A DNA stretch of 64,000 bases, taken from assembly GCA_964017125.1 (NCBI GenBank), contig OZ024912.1, positions 78,651,769-78,715,768 of the forward strand, read 5' to 3'. Origin of the DNA: Flabesymbios commensalis. Taxonomy: Eukaryota; Annelida; Polychaeta; Terebellida; Flabelligeridae. The translations under genes were made by a program, and so were the position numbers. The notes beneath the pieces were generated by a model. That model was not told where the DNA came from and searched no databases. It saw only the letters and a list, made by a program, of their open reading frames with translations. Positions 35,001 through 50,000 of this stretch are shown piece after piece. Position 1 is the first letter of the stretch. Every line of letters starts with the position of its first letter.

Positions 35001-38000
35001 ACCCCCAAAGAGTTATTTCTCTGTCGAGGGATCTGATAACTCTATGTCTACGATGCTGGTCCAACATTGAACCAATAACAGTGGCCCCTGAATAATGATT
35101 CAATGTCTCGTATTTGCTGGTTAGGGCTCAAATCTCAAATGAACATATCTCCTTCCAGCCACACGCTATAGATATAATAACCCACACTGCTTCTATTTTA
35201 AAGGTGAGACGAAATCCGAGGCCACGACAGTCACTTCGTTCTACGACGACAACGTCAGAGAACTCTAATGACGTCATCAAACCACGCACAACACTGGTAC
35301 CAGTAACGCCTGTACCACGTGACCAACCTCAAAACGTGACGGAACCAGCACGTGCCACCAGGAGGCGAGCACATCATCAGCGCTTCCACCCAGCTAGGGT
35401 TAGTATACCGCAAACACTTCTAGGGTAACTATACCTCAAGCTACATCACCAACACTTCAGAGTAACTATACCTCCAGCTACATCACCAACACTTCTAGAG
35501 TAACTATACCTCAAACCACATCACCAACACTTCAGAGTAACTATACCTCAAACCACATCACCAACATTTCAGAGTAACTATACCTCAAACCACATCACCA
35601 ACACTTCAGAGTAACTATACCTCAAACCACATCACGAACACTTCAGAGTAACTATACCTCAAACCACATCACCAACACTTCAGAGTAGCTATACCTCAAA
35701 CCACATCACCAACACTTCTAGAGTAACTATACCTCAAACCACATCACCAACACCAGAGTAGCTATACCTCCAGCCACATCACGAACACTTCAGAGTAACA
35801 ATACCTTAAACAACATCATCAACACTCCAGAGTAACTATACCTCACATCACATCACCAACACTTCAGAGTAGCTATACCTCAAGCCACATCACCAACACT
35901 TCAGAGTAACTATACCTCAAACCACATCACCAACACTTCAGAGTAACTATACCTCAAACCACATCACGAACACTTCAGAGTAACTATACCTCAAACCACA
36001 TCACCAACATTTCAGAGTAACTATACCTCACACCACATCACCAACACCAGAGTAGCTATACCTCAAGCCACATCACCAACACTTCAGAGTAACTGTACCT
36101 CAAACCACATCACCAACACCAGAGTAGCTATACCTCAAGCCACATCACGAACACTTCAGAGTAACAATACCTCAAACCACATCATCAACACTTCAGAGTA
36201 ACTATACCTCAAATCACATCACGAACACTTCAGAGTAACTATACCTCAAACCACATCACCAACACTTCAGAGTAACTATACCTCACACCACATCATCAAC
36301 ATTTCAGAGTAGCTATACATCAAACCACATCACCAACACTTCAGAGTAACTATTCATCAAACCACATCACCAACATTTCAGAGTAACTATACCCCACACC
36401 ACATCACCAGCATTTCAGAGTAACTATACCTCACACCACATCACCAACACTTCAGAGTAACTATACCTCAAACCACATCACCAACATTTCAGAGTAACTA
36501 TACATCACACCACATCACCAACACTTTAGAGTAACTATACCTCACACCGCATCACCAACATTTCAGAGTAACTATACATCAAACCACATCACCAACACTT
36601 CAGAGTAACTATACATCAAACCACATCACCAACATTTCAGAGTAACTATACCTCACACCACATCACCAACACTTCAGAGTAACTATACCTCAAACCACAT
36701 CACCAACATTTCAGAGTAACTATACATCAAACCACATCACCAACACTTTAGAGTAACTATACCTCAAACCACATCACCAACACTTCAGAGTAACTATACC
36801 TCAAACCAAATCACCAACACTTCAGAGTAACTATACCTCACACCACATCACCAACATTTCAGAGTAACTATACATCAAACCACATCACCAACAATTCAGA
36901 GTAACTATACCTCAAACCACATCACCAACACTTTAGAGTAACTATACCTCAAACCACATCACCAACACTTCAGAGTAACTATACCTCAAACCAAATCACC
37001 AACACTTCTAGAGTAACTATACCTCAAACCACATCACCAACACTTCAGAGTAATTTAACCTCAAACCACATCACCAACACTTCAGAGAAACTATACCTCA
37101 AACCACATCACCAACACTTCTAGAGTAACTATACCTCAAACCACATCACCAACAATTCAGAGTAACTATACCTCAAACCACATCACCAACACTTCAGAGT
37201 AATTTAACCTCAAACCACATCACCAACACTTCAGAGTAACTATACCTCAAACCACATCACCAACACTTCTAGAGTAACTAAACCTCAAACCACATCACCA
37301 ACACTTCAGAGTAACTATACCTCCAGCTACATCACCAACACTTCTAGAGTAACTGTACCTCAAACCACACCACCAACACTTCAGAGTAACTATACCTCAA
37401 ACCACATCACCAGCACTTCTAGAGTAACTATACATCAAACCACATCACCAACACTTTAGAGTAACTATACATCAAACCACATCACCAACACTTTAGAGTA
37501 ACTATACCTCAAACCACATCACCAACACTTCAGAGTAACTATACCTCAAACCAAATCACCAACACTTCAGAGTAACTATACCTCACACCACATCACGAAC
37601 ACTTCAAAGTAACTATACATCAAACCACATCACCAACATTTCAGAGTAACTATACATCAAACCACATCACCAACACTTCAGAGTAACTATACCTCAAACC
37701 ACATCACCAACACTTCAGAGTAACTATACCTCAAACCAAATCACCAACACTTCAGAGTAACTATACCTCACACCACATCACGAACACTTCAGAGTAACTA
37801 TACCTCACATCACATCACCAACATTTCAGAGTAACTATACATCAAACCACATCACCAACAATTCAGAGTAACTATACCTCAAACCACATCACCAACACTT
37901 TAGAGTAACTATACTTCAAACCACATCACCAACACTTCAGAGTAACTATACCTTAAACCAAATCACCAACACTTCTAGAGTAACTATACCTCACACCACA

Positions 38001-41000
38001 CACCAACATTTCAGAGTAACTATACATCAAACCACATCACCAACACTTTAGAGTAACTATACCTCGAACCACACCACCAACACTTCAGAGAAACTATACC
38101 TCAAACCACATCACCAACACTTCAGAGTAACTATACCTCAAACCAAATCACCAACACTTCTAGAGTAACTATACCTCACACCACATCACCAACATTTCAG
38201 AGTAACTATACATCAAACCACATCATCAACATTTCAGAGTAACTATACCTCAAACCACATCACCAACATTTCAGAGTAACTATACCTCGAACCACATCAC
38301 CAACACTTCAGAGAAACTATACCTCACACCACATCACCAACACTTCTAGAGTAACTATACCTCACACCACATCACCAACATTTCAGAGTAACTATACATC
38401 AAACCACATCATCAACATTTCAGAGTAACTATACCTCAAACCACATCACCAACATTTCAGAGTAACTATACCTCAAACCACATCAGCAACATTCTAGAGT
38501 AGCTATACCTCGAACCACATCACCAACGCGTCAGAGAAACTATACCTCAAACCACATCACGAACACTTCTAGAGTAACTATACCTCAAACCACATCACCA
38601 ACACTTCAGAGAAACTATACCTCAAACCACATCACCAACACTTCTAGAGTAACTATACCTCAAACCACATCACCAACAATTCAGAGTAACTATACCTCAA
38701 ACCACATCACCAACACTTCAGAGTAATTTAACCTCAAACCACATCACCAACACTTCAGAGTAACTATACCTCAAACCACATCACCAACACTTCTAGAGTA
38801 ACTAAACCTCAAACCACATCACCAACACTTCAGAGTAACTATACCTCCAGCTACATCACCAACACTTCTAGAGTAACTGTACCTCAAACCACACCACCAA
38901 CACTTCAGAGTAACTATACCTCAAACCACATCACCAGCACTTCTAGAGTAACTATACATCAAACCACATCACCAACACTTTAGAGTAACTATACCTCAAA
39001 CCACATCACCAACACTTCAGAGTAACTATACCTCAAACCACACCACCAAAAATTCAGAGTGACTATACCTCAAACCACATCACCAACATTTCAGAGTAAC
39101 TATACCTCACACCACATCACCAACACCAGAGGAGCTATACCTCAAACCACATCACCAGCACTTCAGAGTGACTATACCTCAAACCACATCACCAACACTT
39201 CAGAGTAACTATACCTCACACCACATCACCAACACTTTAGAGTAACTATACCTCAAACCACATCACCAGCACTTCAGAGTGACTATACCTCAAACCACAT
39301 CACCAACATTTCAGAGTAACTATACCTCACACCACATCACCAACACCAGAAGAGCTATACCTCAAACCACATCACCAACACTTCAGAGTAACTATACCTC
39401 AAGCTACATCACCAACACTTCAGAGTAACTATACCTCAAACCACATCACCAACATTTCAGAGTAACTATACCTCACACCACATCACCAACACCAGAGGAG
39501 CTATACCTCAAACCACATCACCAGCACTTCAGAGTGACTATACCTCAAACCACATCACCAACACTTCAGAGTAACTATACCTCACACCACATCACCAACA
39601 CTTTAGAGTAACTATACCTCAAACCACATCACCAGCACTTCAGAGTGACTATACCTCAAACCACATCACCAACATTTCAGAGTAACTATACCTCACACCA
39701 CATCACCAACACCAGAGGAGCTATACCTCAAACCACATCACCAACACTTCAGAGTAACTATACCTCAAGCTACATCACCAACACTTCAGAGTAACTATAC
39801 CTCAAGCTACATCACCAACACTTCAGAGTGACTATACCTCAAACCACATCACCAACATTTCAGAGTAGCTATACCTCACACCACATCACCAACACCAGAG
39901 GAGCTATACCTCAAACCACATCACAAACACTTCAGAGTAACTATACCTCAAACCACATCACCAACACTTCTAGAGTAACTATACATCAAACCACATCACC
40001 AACACTTCAGAGTAACTATACATCAAACCACATCACCAACACGTCAGAGTAACTATACCTCAAACCACATCACCAACATTCTAGAGTAACTATACCTCAA
40101 ACCACATCACCAACACTTCTAGAGTAACTATACATCAAACCACATCACCAACATTTCAGAGTAACTATACCTCACACCACATCACCAACACGTCAGAGTA
40201 ACTATACCTCAAACCACATCACCAACACGTCAAAGTAACTATACCTCAAACCACATCACCAACATTCTAGAGTAACTATACCTCAAACCACATCACCAAC
40301 ACGTCAGAGTAACTATACCTCACACCACATCACCAACAATTCAGAGTAACTATACCTCAAACCACATCATCAACACTTCAGAGTAACTATACCTCAAACC
40401 ACATCACCAACACTTCAGAGAAACTATACCTCAAGCTACATAACCAGCACTTCAGAGTAACTATACCTCAAGCTACATCACCAACAATGCAGAGTAACTA
40501 TACCTCAAACCACATCACCAACATTTCAGAGTAACTATACCTCACACCACATCACCAGCATTTCAGAGTAACTATACCTCACACCACATCGCCAACACTT
40601 CAGAGTAACTATACCTCAAACCACATCACCAACACCAGAGTAGCTATACCTCAAGCCACATCACCAACACTTCAGAGTAACTATACCTCAAACCACATCA
40701 CCAACACTTCAGAGTAACTATACCTCACACCACATCACCAACACTTCAGAGTAACTATACCTCAAACCACATCACCAACATTTCAGAGTAACTATACCTC
40801 AAACCACATCACCAACATTTCAGAGTAACTATACCTCAAACCACATCACCAACATTTCAGAGTAACTATACCTCACACCACATCACCAACAATTCAGAGT
40901 AACTATACCTCAAGCTACATCACCAACACTTCAGAGTAATTATACCTCACACCACATCACCAACAATTCAGAGTAACTATACCTCAAACCACATCACCAG

Positions 41001-44000
41001 CACTTCAGAGTAACTATACCTCAAGCCACATCACCAATACTTCAGAGTAACTATACCTCAAACCACATCACTAACATTTCAGATGTAACTATACATCAAA
41101 CCACATCACCAACAATTCAGAGTAACTATACCTCAAGCTACATCACCAACACTTCAGAGTAACTATACCTCACACCACATCACCAACAATTCAGAGTAAC
41201 TATACCTCAAACCACATCACCAGCACTTCAGAGTAACTATACCTCAAACCACATCACCAACAATTCAGAGTGACTATACCTCAAACCACATCACCAACAT
41301 TTCAGAGTAACTATACATCACACCACATCACCAACACTTCAGAGTAACTATACATCAAACCACATCATCAACACTTCTAGAGTAACTATACCTCAAACCA
41401 CATCACCAACAATTCAGTGTAACTATACCTCAAGCTACATGACAAACACTTCAGAGTAACTATACCTCAAGCCACATCACCAACACTTCAGAGTAACTAT
41501 ACCTCAAGCCACATCACCAACACTTCAGAGTAACTATACCTCAAACCACATCACCAACATTTCAGAGTAACTATACATCACACCACATCACCAACACCAG
41601 AGTAACTATACCTCAAGCCACATCACCAACACTTCAGAGTAACTATACCTCAAACCACATCACCAACATTTCAGAGTAACTATACATCACACCACATCAC
41701 CAACACCAGAGTAACTATACCTCAAACCACATCACCAACACTTCAGAGTAACTATACCTCAAACCACATCACCAACACTTCAGAGTAACTATACCTCAAA
41801 CCACATCACCAACACTTCAGAGTAACTATACATCAAACCACATCACCAACACTTCAGTGTAACTATACCTCAAGCTACATGACAAACACTTCAGAGTAAC
41901 TATACCTCAAGCCACATCACCAACACTTCAGAGTAACTATACCTCAAGCCACATCACCAACACTTCAGAGTCACTATTCCTCAAACCACATCACCAACAT
42001 TTCAGAGTAACTATACATCACACCACATCACCAACACTTCAGAGTAACTATACCTCAAACCACATCACCAACATTTCAGAGTAACTATACATCAAACCAC
42101 ATCACCAACACTTCAGAGTAACTATACCTCAAACCACATCACCAGCACTTCAGAGTAACTATACCTCAAACCACATCACCAACACTTCAGAGTAACTATA
42201 CCTCAAGCCACATCACCAACACTTCAGAGTAACTATACCTCAAACCACATCACCAGCACTTCAGAGTAACTATACCTCAAACCACATCACCAACACTTCA
42301 GAGTAACTATACCTCAAGCCACATCACCAACACTTCAGAGTAACTATACCTCAAACCACATCACCAACATTTCAGAGTAACTATACATCACACCACATCA
42401 CCAACACCAGAGTAACTATACCTCAAACCACATCACCAACACTTCAGTGTAACTATACCTCAAGCTACATGACAAACACTTCAGAGTAACTATACCTCAA
42501 ACCACATAACCAGCACTTCAGAGTAACTATACCTCAAACCACATCACCAACATTTCAGATGTAACTATACCTCAAGCAACATCACCAACAATGCAGAGTA
42601 ACTATACCTCAAATCACATCACCAACATTTCAGATTAACTATACCTCAAACCACATCACCAATACTTCAGAGTAACTATACCTCAAACCACATCACTAAC
42701 ATTTCAGATTAACTATACATCAAACCACATCATCAACACTTCAGAGTAACTATACATCAAACCACATCACCAACATTTCAGAGTAACTATACCTCGAACC
42801 ACATCACCAACACTTCTAGAGTAACTATACCTCAAACCACATCACCAACACTTCAGAGTAACTATACCTCAAACCACATCACCAACACTTCAGAGTAACT
42901 ATACCTCAAGCCACATCACCAACATTTCAGATGTAACTATACATCAAACCGCATCACCAACAATTCTACATTAGCTATACCTCAAGTCATATCACCAACA
43001 CTTCTAGAGTAACTATACCTCAAATCTGTTTTTGTATTCGTGTCTGTGTTGTTTTTGCTTGCAGCCATATAAGATACGTGTAATTGGAGGTCGTAACCCT
43101 GATGAAGGTCGTGTGGAGGTCAGGGTCAGAGGTCGCTGGGGGGTGATTTGCTCTGATTCTTGGGATCTGATGGACGCCATGGTAGTGTGCAGACAGAGCG
43201 GGAAGCACTATGCCAGGATGGCCACACAGGTCAGTACAGCTGCTGGGCGGGGGCCCTGGTGTAGTCAGGTCAGTACAGCTGCTGGGCGGGGGCCCTGGTG
43301 TAGTCAGGTCAGTACAACTGCTGGGCGGGGGCCCTGGTGTAGTCAAGTCAGTACAGCTGCTGGGCGGGTGCCTGGTGTAGTCAGGTCAGTACAGCTGCTG
43401 GGCGGGGCCCTGGTGTAGTCAGGTCAGTACAGCTGCTGGGCGGGGGCCCTGGTGTAGTCAGGTCAGTACAGCTGCTGGGCGGGTGCCTGGTGTGGTCAGG
43501 TCAGTACAGCTACTGGGCGGGGGCCCTGGTGTAGTCAGGTCAGTACAACTGCTGGGCGGGGGCCCTGGTGTAGTCAGGTCAGTACAACTGCTGGGCGGGG
43601 GCCCTGGTGTAGTCAAGTCAGTACAGCTGCTGGGCGGGTGCCTGGTGTAGTCAGGTCAGTACAGCTGCTGGGCGGGGCCCTGGTGTAGTCAGGTCAGTAC
43701 AACTGCTGGGCGGGGGCCCTGGTGTAGTCAAGTCAGTACAGCTGCTGGGCGGGTGCCTGGTGTAGTCAGGTCAGTACAGCTGCTGGGCGGGGCCCTGGTG
43801 TAGTCAGGTCAGTACAGCTGCTGGGCGGGGGCCCTGGTGTAGTCAGGTCAGTACAGCTGCTGGGCGGGTGCCTGGTGTGGTCAGGTCAGTACAGCTACTG
43901 GGCGGGGGCCCTGGTGTAGTCAGGTCAGTACAGCTGCTGGGCGGGGGCCCTGGTGTAGTCAGGTCAGTACAGCTGCTGGGCGGGGGCCCTGGTGTAGTCA

Positions 44001-47000
44001 GGTCAGTACAGCTGCTGGGCGGGGGCCCTGGTGCAGTCAGGTCAGTACAGCTGCTGGGCAGGGGCCCTGGTGTAGTCAGGTCAGTACAGCTGCTGGGCGG
44101 GTGGTCTGGTGTAGTCAGTTCAGTACAGCTGCTGGGCGGGGGCCCTGGTGTAGTCAGGTCAGTACAGCTGCTGGGCGGGTGCCTGGTGTGGTCAAGTCAG
44201 TACAGCTGCTGGGCGGGTGCCTGGTGTGGTCAGGTCAGTACAGCTACTGGGCGGGGGCCCTGGTGTAGTCAGGTCAGTACAGCTGCTGGGCGGGGGCCCT
44301 GGTGTAGTCAGGTCAGTCCAGCTGCTGGGCGGGTGCCTGGTGTGGTCAGGTCAGTACAGCTACTGGGCGGGGGCCCTGGTGTAGTCAGGTCAGTACAGCT
44401 GCTGGGCGGGGGCCTGGTGTAGTCAGGTCAGTACAGCTGCTGGGCGGGTGCCTGGTGTGGTCAGGTCAGTACAGCTACTGGGCGGGGGCCCTGGTGTAGT
44501 CAGGTCAGTACAGCTGCTGGGCGGGGGCCCTGGTGTAGTCAGGTCAGTACAGCTGCTGGGCGGGTGCCTGGTGTGGTCAGGTCAGTACAGCTACTGGGCG
44601 GGGGCCCTGGTGTAGTCAGGTCAGTACAGCTGCTGGGCGGGGGCCCTGGTGTAGTCAGGTCAGTACAGCTGCTGGGCGGGTGCCTGGTGTGGTCAGGTCA
44701 GTACAGCTACTGGGCGGGGGCCCTGGTGTAGTCAGGTCAGTACAGCTACTGGGCGGGGGCCCTGGTGTAGTCAGGTCAGTACAGCTGCTGGGCGGGGGCC
44801 CTGGTGTAGTCAGGTCAGTCCAGCTGCTGGGCGGGTGCCTGGTGTAGTCAGGTCAGTACAGCTGCTGGGCGGGGGCCCTGGTGTAGTCAGGTCAGTACAG
44901 CTGCTGGGCGGGTGCCTGGTGTGGTCAGGTCAGTACAGCTGCTGGGCGGGGGCCCTGGTGTAGTCAGGTCAGTACAGCTGCTGGGCGGGGGCCCTGGTGT
45001 AGTCAGGTCAGTACAGCTGCTGGGCGGGTGCCTGGTGTGGTCAGGTCAGTACAGCTGCTGGGCGGGGGCCCTGGTGTAGTCAGGTCGGTACAGCTGCTGG
45101 GCGGGGGCCCTGGTGTAGTCAGATCAGTACAGCCGCTGGGCGGGGGCCCTGGTGTAGTCAGGTCAGTACAGCTACTGGGCGGGGGCCCTGGTGTAGTCAG
45201 GTCAGTACAGCTGCTGGGCGGGGGCCTGGTGTGGTCAGGTCAGTACAGCTGCTGGGCGGGGGCCCTGGTGTAGTCAGGTCAGTACAGCTGCTGGGCGGGG
45301 GCCCTGGTGTAGTCAGGTCAGTACAGCTGCTGGGCGGGGGCCCTGGAGTAGTCAGGTCAGTACAGCTGCTGGGCGGGGGCCCTGGTGTAGTCAGGTCAGT
45401 ACAGCTGCTGGGCGGGTGGTCTGGTGTAGTCAGGTCAGTACAGCTGCTGGGCGGGGCCCTGGTGTAGTCAGTTCAGTACAGCTACTGGGCGGGGGCCCTG
45501 GTGTAGTCAGGTCAGTACAGCTGCTGGGCGGGGGCCCTGGTGTAGTCAGGTCAGTACAGCTGCTGGGCGGGTGCCTGGTGTGGTCAGGTCAGTACAGCTG
45601 CTGGGCGGGGGCCCTGGTGTAGTCAGGTCAGTACAGCTGCTGGGCGGGGCCCTGGTGTAGTCAGGTCAGTACAGCTGCTGGGCGGGTGGTCTGGTGTAGT
45701 CAGGTCAGTACAGCTGCTGGGCGGGGCCCTGGTGTGGTCAGGTCAGTACAGCTGCTGGGCGGGGCCCTGGTGTAGTCAGGTCAGTGCAGCTGCTGGGCGG
45801 GTGGTCTGGTGTAGTCAGGTCAGTACAGCTGCTGGGCAGGGGCCCTGGTGTAGTCAGGTCAGTACAGCTGCTGGGCGGGTGGTCTGGTGTAGTCAGGTCA
45901 GTACAGCTGCTGGGCGGGGCCCTGGTGTGGTCAGGTCAGTACAGCTGCTGGGCGGGGCCCTGGTGTAGTCAGGTCAGTACAGCTGCTGGGTGGGTGGTCT
46001 GGTGTAGTCAGGTCAGTACAGCTGCTGGGCGGGGGCCCTGGTGTAGTCAGGTCAGTACAGCTGCTGGGCGGGTGGTCTGGTGTAGTCAGGTCAGTACAGC
46101 TGCTGGGCGGGTGCCTGGTGTAGTCAAGTCAGTACAGCTGCTGGGCGGGTGGCCTGGTGTATTCAGGTCAGTACAGCTGCTGGGCGGGGGCCCTGGTGTA
46201 GTCAAGTCAGTACAGCTGCTGGGCGGGTGGCCTGGTGTAGTCAGGTCAGTACAGCTGCTGGGCGGGTGGCCTGGTGTAGTCAGGTCAGTACAGCTGCTGG
46301 ACGGGGGCCCTGGTGTAGTCAGGTTAGTACAGCTGCTGGGCGGGGGCCCTGGTGTAGTCAGGTTAGTACAGCTGCTGGGCGGGGGCCCTGGTGTAGTCAG
46401 GTCAGTACAGCTGCTGGGCGGGGGCCCTGGTGTAGTCAGGTCAGTACAGCTGCTGGACGGGGGCCCTGGTGTAGTCAGATCAGTACAGCTGCTGGGCGGG
46501 GGCCCTGGTGTAGTCAGGTCAGTACAGCTGCTGGGCGGGGGCCCTGGTGTAGTCAGGTCAGTACAGCTGCTGGGCGGGGCCCTGGTGCAGTCAGGTCAGT
46601 ACAGCTGCTGGGCGGGGGCCCTGGTGTAGGGATTAACATATTATTTGTGTATAAGCTATTGCGACCAAAGGGTTATCTTCAACTTGCAATCATTATAGAT
46701 GTCTCAGCTATGTCTTACCGCTTCATTTGAATACATATGTTATGGTTCTAAGAACAATATATATTTTGTTTAATTCTTCCAGTGCAAGAACCGTTTTTAG
46801 ACGTCATAGTCTGACGTCTAAATCTGACGTCTACAGACGTCAGATTCTGACGTCTAAAGACGGTCCTCGCACTGAAAGGCTTTACGATGTCTGTGTGTTA
46901 AATCCCCCGCTCAGGGATTCAGGTTTCAGAGAAACAAATGTTTCTTCACCACTCACTTCTAAAACATCAGTATTATGATGAGCCTCCAGTAAGCGAGAGG

Positions 47001-50000
47001 TAGTGTGCTCGGCCTCAGACCGCCAGGGCTTGAAATTCGAATCATGTTTCTGGAAGACAATGTAATCTGATTCACCTCCTCACCATCACCATCATTAGGA
47101 GGGCATCCTGGGCCTGTTTAGCTTATATGTGCACAAGGTGGCTTGAAGCCCCATTCATTTATACATTCAGTACAATTACTCACGCAGAGAACACTATTAA
47201 TTTAACTGATGCTGGTCTAATGATGATCTGACTCCATCGTCTGCCACACTTGTCGTCATTACCCCAGCATCTTGTCAACGTATTGTGTTCACCAGGACAT
47301 GGTGAGTAAGGGAATATTACTTTATTTGAACTTTGAACTTTGAAATTATATCCAGCAGCACCTCCTATTGGAGTATCAGGCTGGAGGGGGGAAAGGGCTG
47401 GTGGATTTAGTCAACCAGTTGACTCTTGAACGCTGCCACAGTTTTTGATTCTATGGCAGCTGCCGGAAGAGAATTCCAATCAGGGATAGTTCGATGCCAA
47501 AAAGAATTTTGTCCCAGTGTGGTGTTAGCTCTAAGATGTTTATAGGCCTGATTGTGCCCACCACGTGTTCTTCTGTCCGCTGGGATTAAACGGTCATTGA
47601 TAGGAATTTCGACTAGCTCATTTAAAATTTTGAACATGCTTACAAGTCTAGAATTTTTACGTCTTGTTTTCAAATCAGTCCAGCCCAGGTTCTGAATGAG
47701 AGATGTCACACTGGCTGTTTGTCTATAATTTTGGGTGACAAATCTTGCTGCAGATCTTTGAATTTTTTCTAATTTATCAATATCTTTTTGTCTAAAGGGG
47801 TCCCAAACTGCTGAAGAGTATTCTAAAGACGATCTGACCAGGGAGAAATAGGCAGTCTCCCTTAGTTTAGGGGGACATGCCTTCAGGTTCCTCCGAAGGA
47901 AGCCCAGAGTGGAATTTGCTTTACTTGTAATTTTGTTAATGTGTGCCTCCCATTCCAGGGTCTCACTAAGGCAAACACCAAGATATGGTGTTGATGAAAC
48001 GTTCGCTAGTGTTTCACCTTTAAGGGTGTACTCAAATTCCAGGTTTTTTGATTTCGGCCTGGACACCCTCAGGACCGAGCATTTCGAGGGGTTGAAACAC
48101 ATCCCCCATCGATCTGCCCAGTCCTGTAACGCAGATAGGTCTCTCTGCAGCTGCTCCTGATCAGCTCGACATTTTATCGGGCGATACAGGAGGCAGTCAT
48201 CTGCAAAGAGACGAACCTGCGAGGAGACCGTGGAAGGGAGGTCATTAATATAAGTCAAAAAAAGTAGGGGTCCGAGAACAGTACCCTGGGGCACACCGGA
48301 CCTCACGCGAGCTGATTCTGAAGAGCTGCCATCAACTACTACTTTTTGGGTTCTGTTGGTCAGAAAATTTTGAATCCAATTAAGAGTTGTTCCCCGAATT
48401 CCATAGTGGTCAAGTTTGTGCAAGAGGCGTTGGTGGGGGACAACATCAAAGGCCTTACTAAAATCCAAGACAACAACATCTGTTTGTGTCTTGCTTTCAA
48501 AATTTTGAATAAATTCATCAGTTGTAATCAAAAGCTGGCTTTCGCATGAATGTTTTGATCGAAAGCCATGCTGTACAGGTGTTAAAATTTTGTTTTCCGA
48601 AAAATGGGACATAATTTGTTTACAAATGATGTGTTCGAGTAATTTGGCACAAACACATGTGAGGGATATCGGCCTGTAGTTTGCCGGAGAGTGCCGATCT
48701 CCTTTTTTGAAGACTGGGGCAACATTAGCCTCTACCCAGTCATCTGGTAATTTGCCCGTCTGTAGAGATTGGTCGAAAATAATTTTAAGAAAGGGAGATA
48801 TTTCGTTGGCAGCATTCTTCAGAATTAAGTTCGGGAGTTCGTCCGGTCCAGATGCCTTTCCGCCGTTTAAACCCTCAAGTAATTTAGTTACACCTTGAAC
48901 GGTAATTTCGAATTTAGGCATTTCAGTATTCGGTGGTCCTGTTAATTTAGGTATATTCGTGGTGTCTTCCGAGGTGAAAACTGAGCAAAATTGGTTGTTT
49001 AGTATTTCGGCCTTACGTCTGCTATCTGAATGCAGCTGACCGTTTTCCTTCAAAGTCGGTACTGTATGCTCTAATTATGTCGCTTTCTGCACAAGCATGC
49101 GAATATTGCGACAGAAGGGAGCCTGAAGTCGGTACTGTATGCTCTAATTATATCAAATGAAACCACACGGTACTGGTAGTGGGCCTATAAACTGTATAAA
49201 TTAAGTGGAGATATCGAGGGGGGGGGGTGTTCTCTGTCAAAATATAGGTGTATGTGTGCAAACCGGATACTCACATTTCTAGTTGACAATTAAACCATTT
49301 ACAATGAACCATTTCTTAAGGAGATGTGAACACAAACACATTTTTATTTTGGAATAGAAGCATTTACATTAAGGTAATATAATTTAAGGTTTCTCATTTT
49401 CCATTTTTCTTGTCAGACTAGTCACTTTGGAGGGAATGAGAAGATCAAGCTGGTTGGCGGTATACACTGTGATGGAGACGAGGACTTCCTGCACCAGTGT
49501 GCGCATGAGCAAGTAGGACGTCACGTGGTCTGTCAGCAGGCAGATTATATCGCAGGAGTTATTTGTACTGACAGTAAGCATTATCTCACTATGGAGCATG
49601 GGAGACCTTGATTTAATTGTAAAATGTTATCAAATTTTGTTATTCGCTTTTATGCTATTATTTAAAGCGTCATAAAAAGTTGGTCTTAAAGCGACACAAT
49701 CAAGCTAAAATTAGTATTTTTATTTTGGCTTCTTGATATGTTCATAAAATGTCAACACGTCCAATTGCGTATTCAAAATTTTTGCGCATTTGCCAGTTAA
49801 GCGAAAAATGAGGACGAAATTTAATTTCGGACATGCATGTCCAAAATAACAAATACGGGAATAACTGATAAATGGGGCTTTCGGCACACTTGCTACGTTG
49901 CCACAGCAGCCCAAAATTTGAAAGACTTCCGCAATTCAAGTCTATGGACATGTTCACATTTTTGGTCATATTAAGAAGCCAAAATAGAAATACTGTTTTT

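Noticed and set aside
49053-49152. Target site duplication of the LINE at 47.3-49.1 kb
   Set aside because: Both copies of the repeat lie on the same (5') side of the element; the sequence beyond the 3' tail does not match.
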